Source of the DNA: Corallium rubrum
Taxonomy: Eukaryota; Cnidaria; Anthozoa; Scleralcyonacea; Coralliidae
DNA length: 64,000 nt
Reading direction: 5' to 3'
Assembly: GCA_964035015.1 (NCBI GenBank)
Contig: OZ036008.1
Location: 10,031,192-10,095,191 of the forward strand
How positions within the stretch are numbered: position 1 is the first letter of the stretch; each line of letters opens with the position of its first letter. This document shows, in pieces, positions 49,421 through 61,200 of the stretch. The notes under the pieces are model-generated. The model was not told the DNA's origin, did not search any database, and saw only the letters and a program-made list of their open reading frames with translations. A program made the translations under genes and the position numbers.

Positions 49421-52055
49421 AGTTCTAAGAGTTCTTTTACGTAAAATAATTTATTTCCAACTGAAGTTTTTTACGGCAAATACACTTTAATAATACTTAA
49501 TATTAAATAAATAATGATATTTATACAGTCACTTTTACTCACGTGTGTGGGCATTCGGCATCGTTTCTTCCACCTCAAAGCACTTTCCGTGGTGTTTTAA
49601 ACTCCAGTTCGTTAAATACTACGTTAAAAAGTATTTAGCATCGCTTATTCTTGTTTACATACAAGTTTTTCCCTTGTTTTTAACTTGAACAAGCTCAAAA
49701 ACACAAAAGCCACGTTGAAATTTAAAATCCAAAGCAAATCCGCCATTTTTGTATTTCAAGCACGTGACACGTCCACGTGTTTGCCTTCATCCAATCAGCA
49801 GTCGAGTTTCGAGTTTTCTTGGTAACCAAGCCTTGTCTAAGCTATTTATTTATTAATCTATGTACTTAGTTGAAAACAAAAATTACATATATAGCAATCA
49901 TGTCAGAGAAACAACAGTTGTTGTAATATAGGTAATTCGATAATTTTAATAAATTATGTAACTAAAAACAATGTATTGTGTTTTTCAAACTTCAAGTCTT
50001 TACTTGACGCTTCCAAAAAACCTGGGTACAAGATAATCCTGAATATTAAAGAAATGAAATCCCAACCCCGACCCCCAACCCCCAACCCCGTCTAAATACT
50101 GTCATATGTTACATTCACAATCACACAACTGAATAAGATACAGTATTATAAATATTTTTTGTGGAAACACCACGTAAAATATTTACTAGTTATTAAGTTT
50201 CGACCACATCTGACACCCTCTGAACCACATCTGACACCATCTGACTACATCTGACACCTTCTGACCACATCTGACACCATCTGACTACATCTGACACCAT
50301 CTGACTACATCTGACACCTTCTGACCACATCTGACACTCTCTGCATCACCACATCTGACACCGTCTGACAGCCATTACACAATTATTATTTACAGGAGAA
50401 AATCTTAATCCACATCTGACACCCTCTGACCTGTTGACTCAGGCCTTCATCAGAGCAAATTATCGCCATGAAAACTTTCAAAGAATTAATAAAGATACAG
50501 TATGCTCAAAATTTGAATAATTATACATTTCAATTATCTTACAGACATTTTTCAAACCATGAATATATAGAACTTGCTGTACAACGATATTTCAAAGTTT
50601 AATACCTTACTAAATAATATCCTTGCGATTCAACCATCTAAACCTTTTTATTGTTGAACTTTTAGAGTTAAAAGCTTCTTTATAAGTTTCTACATCAGCG
50701 TGTTCTCCATCTCTTTTTCAGAGTAGAAAAACTAGAATTTACGTGTAGGTTGAGCACCTCGGCCGAAGTTTATTAGCGATATTTATATCGCTAATAAACT
50801 AAGGGTGATGTTCTTAAGTTATTTATAAGATGATCAAGGTTTTCTAAAGAATTCAATAGGAAAAGAATTTGTGACGAGGTTCAATTGTTAATTTATTGCG
50901 GTTTATATAAGGTTGGGAGGTTTATAACCTGTATTTAGTATAAATTTACAAGTTTATAATGCAAATCCTCGAATTTCATTGGCTATTGCAGGAGTTCATA
51001 ATTGGTGATATAAACCTCTCGGATAAACCAATGAAAGTCATTCGTTTAAAAAAATTGACCAATCACAAAATGCGTAGTAGAACACGAACAATGATCATTA
51101 GAGCCAGCGGTTGTTCTGTTAAGCAAAAATGGCGCCAAATTATAACGGAGTGGGTAAATGAAAGAAGAAATTGAACATTTGGGCGAAGCAATACGTTCTG
51201 CAGAAAACAAAAACGGCTACAAAATGGTTAGAATGGAAATTATTAATGATAAGACCGTTAAATTGTTTATCAGTGTTCGTTTGAAACGAAATAACTGCAA
51301 ACAAAACACATTTCAAAATTACGCTTGCTGTTGACAAGATTTCGTAATGCAAACTATAAGCTAAATTGAATGTTTCTTTCAACTTTTTGTCATTTTTACA
51401 AATCAAATAAGTGGATATATATTGTTTCAATATTGTACACGAAAATCCATGCTAAATTATGCAAGAAAAGTTTACTTTTCCATCAATTACTGAACGGGCC
51501 AAGGAGATGTCCGAAATGACTGTTGAACGTTTGTTGTTGGCAGTTAAAAAATGTATTAAACGAGCCTCAAAGAATATGTTATGGTCGAGAATTTATTTAA
51601 CTTTTGTTGGTGAATTTATACTAATAAATAAACCGCGGTAAACAAAAGAAAACTGACTTGATCATATTATAATGATTGTAAAATTGATAAATTCTAGTTG
51701 GCCTCAAAAAGTGGAAAAAGTTTTTCTCCTTCTATGTGGGAATCGGGTTTGAAAAAATTCTGCAAAATTTAACAGAGCAAAAGTTCGTTTAATCTTGATT
51801 TAACTAAAACTACAACTTCTGGTGATCAAAAATGAAACTTAAAAAATGTTCTGTGACTCCCAAATTTCTCTTTCTATCTCTTTAAAGAACTCCTAAGTAA
51901 CACGAGTCAAATTAAAGCTCAACAATTATATTTAAATGGTTGAACGGCAAGAACACTATTCATTTTAAATTAAACTTACCCTGCAAACTTTCTAATCAGT
52001 TATATATTTCAGACTCAGAGTTTGCTGAATATCAACACACATGTACAACCACTTA
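49421..52055. other. Intergenic, gene 2 to gene 3
   Basis: 50160-50495: F4 fragments around a 21-22-bp minisatellite (cacatctgacaccatctga, about 10 units). 50766-50800: palindrome gtttattagcgatat. Frames at 50959-51174 and 51459-51641 have no supported function. Confidence 0.5.
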
Positions 52056-52251
52056 TCACTTTTCTGTAAGAGATAATTTCAAAATTCGTTCCAATTCATC
52101 GCCTTCTGAATTTTCCTCACGACTCTGATTCATCATTTCTTGTTCAGACATTGCTAAAGCAATTTGAAGCTGTTCGTCGTACGAACAATCATTGCTTTCT
52201 TCAGAAACAGTTTCTCCAGACTCCGGAGTCTTTAAGCTTTCACGAATGGCT
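52056..52251 (-). CDS. ANKRD13: Gene 3 last exon: UIMs 2-4 and C-terminus
   Basis: Completes UIM 2 (RAIRESL) and adds UIM 3 (YDEQLQIALAMSEQEM) and UIM 4 (GDELERILKLSLTEK, then stop). The terminal L-x-L-S-L-T-E-K is the usual end of ANKRD13A/B/D proteins. Confidence 0.92.
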
Positions 52252-55200
52252 CTAACGACAAAAAAAGAATAAAGTTAAACAAAGAATCAAACCTGTTGTA
52301 AAACCTGTTTGGCGCTGCCTCTCACCAATAGTTAAGCCCGGTTGGACGGGGTTAGTACTTGGATGGGTGACCGTCTGGGAACAACCCCGTTCTCGAGCTT
52401 GGGACTCATGTGATCGTGAGTAGAGTTTAGTTGGTCTCTCCTGTGCTCCGAGGGTTTTTCGCCGGGTTCTCCGGTTTTCCTCCCTCCGTAAAATCAACAC
52501 CTAGGGCTTAGCTGGGATCCGTGGTCTGAACTGTGTCGTATGGCGGCTGCTTAAAGCGCCTTTGATATGCCTCGACACGGCCACATTGAAAAATCCTTAG
52601 AATTTGAATTTGAATTTGTAACGCATGATTTGTATTTAATCATTGTGAATAAAGAGAATTAAAGAGAATTAGAGTAAAGGCTCTTGTAAAGGCTCTTCTC
52701 CAGTCATCGCAAAAACCAGCTGCGCGTGTTTGCCACTAATTAAAAACAACTCGCAGTGCTTGTTTTCTCGTCAGAAACTAGTTCCCAGCTTGCTGCAAGT
52801 ACTTGTATCTCATTAAAAAGAACTCACAACGATGAAATGAAACTTATTCTTCTGGCAGCTGAATTTCTGTGGTATGTTTTTAAAGTGTTGTGGTTTAATC
52901 AAGACTGAAAATCGTCTACAAAAATGAGTTTCAGACTTATATATGTGAAAGAATGGCTAACTAAAGTTTTCGCCTTACCCAGCTTGTGACGTCACATGCA
53001 TATCAAAAATGTATCCAAGATGGCAGATAGTGATTCAGATTAGCAACTTTAAAAGTGCAACTAAGTTGTTTTATTGGAATACGTTGGGTCTAAATAACAC
53101 ACTAGATTATATCTTCATGTATCTATTACCTCTGTAAATCGTCTTCACTAGACGGCAGATTCTGTCCCTCGTCCCAGGACTCCACAGCGATGTCGCGATA
53201 ACCAGACTCAGATAAACTTTGTTGAATTGCCAATTGAATTAATAACTCCTCTTCTCCTTGGATATGCGGACCTAATAAGTATTATACAAATGATGATTTC
53301 ATGGTAATTTATGATGTTAATTTATGTTTTAAATATAAATAATTATTTAACAAAAACTATTAATTAGTGTTAATTTAGTGTTGATTTATGTCGATTTAAT
53401 ATTATATTATGTGGATTTAATATTAATTTATGTTAGTTGTATATTCGTTTATGTTAATTTTAAATTAATTAATGTTAATATATATTAATTTATGTTAATA
53501 TATGTTAATTTAATGTTGATGTACATTAATTCGTGTTAATATTGCTAATTTATGTTAATAGATGCTAATTTATGTTAATATGTGCTAATGTTGTTAATAT
53601 ATGCTAATTTAATGTTAAAACATGCTAATTTATATTAAAATATGTTCACTCGTGTTAATGTATGCTAATGTATGTTAATATATGCTAATGTCTGTTAATA
53701 TATGTTAAAATATGCTAATTTATGTTAATACATGCTAATTTAATGCTGACTTATGTGAATTTAGTGCTAATTTATTGTTAATTTTGGTCAATTAATAAAC
53801 CTTAGTTAAAAGAACAACAAACTACCATCATTCAATAGGTTACTTAACCTTACCCGTGTGTTGTTCTGTTGAACTCTGATCTACGTAATCCGATGGAGCC
53901 TCAAAAATGTTCGCTTCAATAGAACACGTGGTTTGAAGGATATTCTCAGTGTCGTCTTGATCGTCTGGGTTCACTTCTGTCCGAGTTGCTTGCTGGGACT
54001 GGACTCCAGCGACTGGACTCACCATTGCATCAATATTACCAAATGTTATACGAGCATTGAGGAAGTGAAATAAAGGAATTTCTGCAAAAATTAGAATGGT
54101 ATGAAAATGAATACAATATACGACAGCCCTTGGTAAGATAGTGGCCCTTGGATAGCGAGCCTTGGATAACGAGATTGGCATACAGGACGTTGGTTTTTAT
54201 CCGTTTCATAAATTCTGTTTATCGGGTTAGGCAAAAAAGTCAGGTTTTTTGGCCAACTTAATGTACGCTATACGTACCTATTTTATTACATAAAATAAAA
54301 AAATAATTATTCGTTTGTCCTTTTCTGACATTGTTCCAGCGCATTATTCCGACTTCTCTCAAGATGTTCTAAACCGGGAGAGGTAATTAAACTGGGATAA
54401 AAAGCAGCATTCACATTGCACATGGTCTGGTAATGCACTATATGAGGTTGGGTGGGATCACGACCTTGCTGGCTACAATATGTAGAAAAGACACACATGA
54501 AAATACAAACCTATTTTTATTGGAAATCCAGACGGAAGGTGCAGTGCAACAAAATCACGAAGCTTGGCAAAATGAGAGTTACTGATTGCCTATAGAGAAG
54601 ATGAGAAATGACGTAATTACGCAACGCAACGCACCACAGCATGGCACAGCACAGCACAGCACAGCACGGCACGGCACGGCACGGCACGACACAGCACAGC
54701 ACAGCACAGCACAGCACAGCACAGCACAGCACAGCACAGCACAGCACAGCACAGCACAGCACAGCACAGCACAGCACAGCACAGCACAGCACAGCACAGC
54801 ACAGCACAGCACAGCACAGCACAGCACAGCACAGCACAGCACAGCACAGCACAGCACAGCACAGCACAGCACAACACAACACAACACAACACAACACAAC
54901 ACAACACAGCATAACACACCACAGCACAGCACGATACAGCACAGCACAGCACAGCACAGCACAGCACAGCACAGCACAGCACAGCACAGCACAGCACAGC
55001 ACAGCACAGCACAGCACAGCACAGCACAGCACAGCACAGCACAGCACAGCACAGCACAGCACAGCACAACACAACACAACACAACACAACACAACACAGT
55101 TACACACCACAGCACACCAAAGCGAACCAACTAACCAGTAATTTAATGACAGGAAGAACTTGCTGTTGAAGAGAGAGAGGAAACGATGGACATAAACACA

Positions 55201-58200
55201 ATGTGGCTTTGAACTTTTGAGTTTTTGTTATCATATCTTTCGCTTGTCCTATGTCTAAAAAAGAACAAAGAAATGAATGAAGTCGTATAAATAATAAGTG
55301 TAGTAGAATGCAGTAAATTGCAGTGGACAAAAGTGGAGTGGCTTCAGTTAAACATTAGACAATATTACACACCTTTTTTAGACTTAGTCAACGGGATATT
55401 AAAATATTCTTCTATAGACAAGTTGTACGGATTGACAGAATTTGGATCAACGACTTCAGGGTCCTAAAAAAATTTAAAAGCGAACGTCATAAGAAAGTAA
55501 ACTAAATACAAAGGAGAATAGAAACTGAAAAGATATTAAATAAAATGAAAAAAGAGAAGAAGATTAAACAGAACAGAACGGAACGGAACGGAACGGAAAA
55601 GAACAGAACGGAACGGAACGGAAAAGAACAGAACAGAACAGAACAGAACAGAACAGAACAGAACAGAACGGAACGGAACGGAACGGAACGGAACGGAACG
55701 GAACGGAACGGAACGGAACGGAACGGAACGGAACGGAACGGAACGGAACGGAACGGAACGGAACGGAACGGAACGGAACGGAACGGAACGGAACGGAACG
55801 GAACGGAACGGAACAGAACAGAACAGAACAGAACAGAACAGAAAAGGGAAACCAGATTGAACAGAACAGAAAGAAAAAAACTGAAGAAACAGGAGGGAAA
55901 GAGATGGGACAAAACTGGAAAAGGACGGAACAGAAAAGAAAAGAAAAGAAAAGAAAAGAGAAATAGGGTGACAATACAAGAAAGAAAACAGAATGAAGTG
56001 GATTGCGAAAACGTAGTTGACTTGACCAATGCAATTACCTCTGAACTGCATTCTGTTTCTTGCTGTTCTCCTGTGAGCATACTCTGAAAGCCACTGGATG
56101 AACCAGAAGCTAAAAGAAAATTTGCATACAACTATAAGTAAATATTAGTTCCATCAGTTCCATGACAGTATCACGGAGGAAGGTTCATGTGCTAATCACA
56201 CTATGTGACCAACACCCAAACAATGTCAGTTTTAGTATGCAGCCCACCCATCCCTGTCCCACCCCACCCCTCCCAGTAACTAAACTTATGTCGATCTATT
56301 GAAGTTTAAATGATGTACAGGATAGCCCGCATTCCATTCCACCCGCAATTATTTACCTTTAGCCTTCTCTTTTTCTTCTGCCGTCAAATGTTCGAACCTT
56401 ATTCGAGTGACAACATCAATACCAGTGGCTTCATACATCTTCCCCTCGTACCCCTCTACAGTCTCCGTTCGGTCTCCACCCCACCCCCACATAGTTTTAT
56501 GCCTAAAAAAATAAAACACCATGGATTGTAAATGCTCTTCAAAATCATTAATAATTCATGAGGAAAACACAAAGGAAATCAGTACCACGTCCGTGGTTTT
56601 ATATCTGATACAAAAATCCTCCTGATGATTTACATAAACTTTAGCTTTGATTTTCTCGGCTTAGACAACGTTTTTTCGTTTGTTTTTTCTGTACAAGCTG
56701 TCGTAAGTTAAACTTAGAGAAAAACTCTGAGCTCCAGACGGGACTCGAACACACAACCTTCCGAATGCCAGCCAGATGCTCTCACCATCGAGTCACTGGA
56801 ACTCAGATGGTAGACTGAGGTTGTTTTCGACATTTGTAGGCCTGGGAACTAGTCAAACCGTACGTGACAACGTTGACAAGGTTAGACAACGTTATTTTTC
56901 AAACTTACTACGCCAATGAACTTACCAAATGGGTCGTTTTTGAAGCTATTTAAAACATTCGCAGTATGTATTTTATCAGATTTAAAACACTCGGGGGTAA
57001 AAAAAACTTAAGGAATTTATATATTTATAAATCCCAAACAAGAGAGAGAGAAAACGTTCTACTTAGACCCCGTTTACACGATGCCGGTACACTTTGAAAA
57101 TGGAACAAAATCATGCCGGTATGCAAATACATCATATAACATTTCATGTTATTTTTGTGCCGGTATCGTGTAAACGCAAGGCCTAAACGGCATGATTTTG
57201 TTCCGTTTTCAAATTGTTCCGGCATCGTATGGCTAGCCCTAGTAAGAGGGCTGGAATTTACCTCGTGTTTACATGAGCTTTTTTGGTAGGCTTAGCCCTA
57301 GTAAGAGGACTGGAATTTACCTCGTGTCTACATGAGCTTTTTGGTAGGGCTAGCCGTAATAAGAGAGCTGGAATTTACCTCGTGTTTACATGAGCTTTTT
57401 TGGTAGGGCTAACTCTAGTAAGATGGCTGGAATTTACCTCGTGTTTACATGAGCTTTTTTGGTAGGGCTAGCCCTAGTAAGAGGGCTGGAATTTACCTCG
57501 TGTTTACATGAGCTTTTTTGGTAGAGCTAGCCCTAGTAAGAGGGCTGGAATTTACCTCGTGTTTACATGAGCTTTTTTGGTAGGGCTAGCCCTAGTAAGA
57601 GGGCTGGAATTTACCTCGTGTTTACATGAGCTTTTTTGGTAGGGCTAGCCCTAGTAAGAGGGCTGGATTTCACCTCGTGTTGGCTTGTTTACCGACTTGT
57701 GCAACTTTCGCATGAAGCCCGAAATCATGTTTTCGCAAACAGGATTTGAATTTATAACAAACACATGAACAAATGCAACTTGTAAAATAAAAAGTCGACC
57801 AAAAAATATTAGTAAAGACAAACTTTACTCTGTATACTGAGCTTCGATTTGCTAGCCCTCCTAAGAGGACCAGCTCTCTTGAGTGTGTTTACATGGGAAA
57901 TTTCCAGCCCTCCTTAGGTGAGATCCCGGGTTGTCAATAGCGAGATCTCGCTTAGGAGGCCTGGCCCTCTTGTCATGTAAACGCAAACAAATTTTTACAA
58001 GGAATTACGCTGAGAGGCAGGATCTCGGCAAAGAGGGCTGGCGCTACCACCAACAGTGGCAGATTACCAAGTAGGCTGAGTAGGCTGAAGCCTAAAGGCC
58101 CAGGCTTGCAAGAGGCCTTAATAAAGCAATGAGATGGTAGTATACAGACCTGATCATTTATTCAGTTATATTCCAACTCGAGCTTTTAAAAACTAACCGA

Positions 58201-61200
58201 CCACACATTACCCTGGGTGCCAGAGGTTCTTCCACGCTCGTAGGGACAATGGGGATAGGGGAGGACGCCAGGGGGTAAATTCGCAGAGCGAGCGGGAAGA
58301 ACCTCTGAAACGCCCTTGGTTACTCCGTATTGACACAGAATAGTAATACAACCAGAAGTCCAACTCGAGTGAAAACTTGTCCGCATTTCTTCAATGCACA
58401 GGCGCGATATTTTACGCCATCCGACGCCATCCTACGCGATCCTACGCAATGTCCTACGCCATCCTACGCGATCCTACGCAATGTCCTACGCCATCCTACG
58501 CCATCCTACGCCATCCTACGCCATCCTACGCCATCCTACGCCATCCTACGCCATCCTACGCCATCCTACGCCATCCTACGCCATCCTACGCCATCCTACG
58601 CCATCCTGGCAAGTTCCCCCAGCAGTTTTAACCTTCTTTTGAAGGTCCAAACTGCCGGGGGAACTTGCTAGGATGGCGTAGGATGGCGAGGACTCAAGAT
58701 GCGCGAGGCGACATGCGCGAGGACATAAACTTCAAAGGTTCCAACGCGAGTTGGACTTCTGGTTGTATTACTATTCTGTGGTATTGACGATAACTGATGA
58801 CGTAGTAGAATTGTGATTATTGGGAAGACCACGGCCTCAGAATGCAGGCAATGGCATTTCCAAGACTCATGCGCCCGCACCCCCTTAGATGGTTCTCGCG
58901 TCTTCTGTACTTTAATAATGTTACCAAATTCGCCAATGACGGAGTGACCGGGTTGCCTAAATTATCTCTGGATATGGCACTGATATCGATATCAGTTTCT
59001 TCATAGATCAGTGCACTCTATGAGGCCCATGAATTTTATTTATAACATAGCTTTGATATAGCAACAGTTTTGATTGGCTGTCGTGCGTGCTCCATAACTC
59101 GATGGAGCACGGCAAAAAAGCGCGGGGAAAAATTTCAAAACAAAACTGAGTTTTAAATTGACTTTTTATGGCCTTTTACATTATCAAAATACAGAGTCAT
59201 TTAATTTTATTGAGTAATAAAGAACAACGACCCAGAAGACATAAACTGGGTCTGGATAACCGAGTTTAAACTGTCGTTTTGGTCGGATTTTAGTGAACAA
59301 AAATTACTTGGCTACGAAAGTAGAAAAACACAACAACCAAAACGATTCGCCGGCTTGTGAAAGGATTTAATGCTATGTTATAAAAGAAATGGCTCATGGT
59401 TTAGTGTGCTCCATCGAGTTATGGATTCACTTGGGAAATTTGGAGAGCACTCTCTTACGATTTTTTCGTGCTCTCCCAATTTCCCGCGTGCATCCATAAC
59501 TCGATGGAGCACGCTAAACCATGAGCCATTTCTTAATTAGTCTACAGGACCGGAAACTGGTAATCCACCACTGACTACCAAGAGGGGCTGGCCCTACTAC
59601 CAAGAGGGGCTGGCACTACTACCAAGAGGGGCTGGCACTACTACCAAGAGGGGCTGGCCCTACTACCAAGAGGGGCTGGCCCTACTACCAAGAGGGGCTG
59701 GCCCTACTACCAAGAGGGGCTGGCACTACTACCAAGAGGGGCTGGCACTACTACCAAGAGGGGCTGGCCCTACTACCAAGAGGGGCTGGCACTACTACCA
59801 AGAGGGGCTGGCACTACTACCAAGAGGGGCTGGCCCTACTACCAAGAGGGGCTGGCCCTACTACCAAGAGGGGCTGGCCCTACTACCAAGAGGGGCTGGC
59901 ACTACTACCAAGAGGGGCAGGCCCTACTACAAAGAGGGGCTGGCACTACTACCAAAAGGGGCAGGCCCTACTACCAAGAGGGGCAGGCCCTACTACCAAG
60001 ATATAAACACCCCTTAGAAAATCAACGTACTTTGTAAACGCGATAGAATCTGTATCTAAAATTGTGGAAATATTCGGAGAACTCATTCTAGTATTCATGG
60101 CTTCCATACTGCTTTCAAATCTATTGCGGTCACGGGAAGTTTGCCTAGAATTAGAAAGACAAAAAATCTTACTCGTTTTTCTATTTATTTAAAAAAAAGA
60201 GATTATATTTTTAAAAAAATATTTACATGTACTCTATATGCACCTCATGTGAAGTATTTCTTTTGAAAACACTTTTCGTTCGTGATCAATTTCTATAAAT
60301 TCTGCACCATTTTCTATAAAGCAGCAAAAAAATAATTAATCACCCAAACCTCTCAAATATATTAAACTTTTTCACCCACGGCAATGCCGTGTTTGATGAG
60401 TAAAAGTCAGTAAAACTGTTTGGTATTAGCCAGAGTAACATTAATAAGAGAAAAGTGAAAAGGTCGTAAATTGCCGAGAATAATTTTGATAACACTGACG
60501 TCTTTTTATCACATTTGTAGGGCTGCACTGGAAACGACAGTAGTTTTACTTAAGAAATGGCTCATGGTTTAGCGTGCTCCATCGAGTTATGGATGCACGC
60601 GGGAAATTGGGAGAGCACGAAAAAAGCGTAAGAGTGAAATGCCCAATATTACTTATAATATACCCAATTCTCTCCTGGCATTACCACCTTATTATATATA
60701 CAGAACTCGCGATCAAGCTCTCGGCAACGCCCTCCGTGGCTCAGTGGTCAGAGCATTGCACTAGAATCGCAAGGTCGTGGGTTCAATTCCTGCCGGAAGG
60801 CCTGTGTTCGCAACTGGTCCTGGTTTGGTCTTAAAATGTATATATTCTACACTCGAATTTTCCGACCTCATATTACCCTGGTTGCCAGAGGTTCTTCCAC
60901 GCTCGTACGGACAATGGGGATAGGAGAGGACGCCACATTTGAAGGGCTCCACTGGAAACGACAGTATTTTTACTTAAGAAATGTCTCATGGTTTAGCGTG
61001 CTCCATCGAGTTATGGATGCACGCGGGAAATTGGGAGAGCACGAAAAAGCGTAAGAGTTGGTCGAGGCGTAGCCGAGAGTGCTCTCCAAATTTCCCAAGT
61101 GTATTCATAACTCGATGGAGCACAGTAAACCATGAGCCATTTCTTTTATAACATAGCATTAAATCCTTTCACAAGCCGGCGAATCGTTTTGTTGTTGTGT

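Noticed and set aside
54307-54498. Possible extra ANKRD13 exon (63-codon minus frame)
   Set aside because: It lies in the intron between 54511 and 54081, whose flanking exons already join in phase (GFPIKI to EIPLFHF); the frame is not part of the family.
54517-55141. Cys/Val/Leu/Ala- and Gln/His/Ser/Thr-rich frames of 150-200 codons
   Set aside because: Products of the (CACAG)n array; the real exons are the short flanking segments.
60733-60806. Functional tRNA gene
   Set aside because: Fold is close to tRNA, but has acceptor and anticodon-stem mismatches, no long variable arm for its apparent Ser-type anticodon (AGA), and a SINE body follows.
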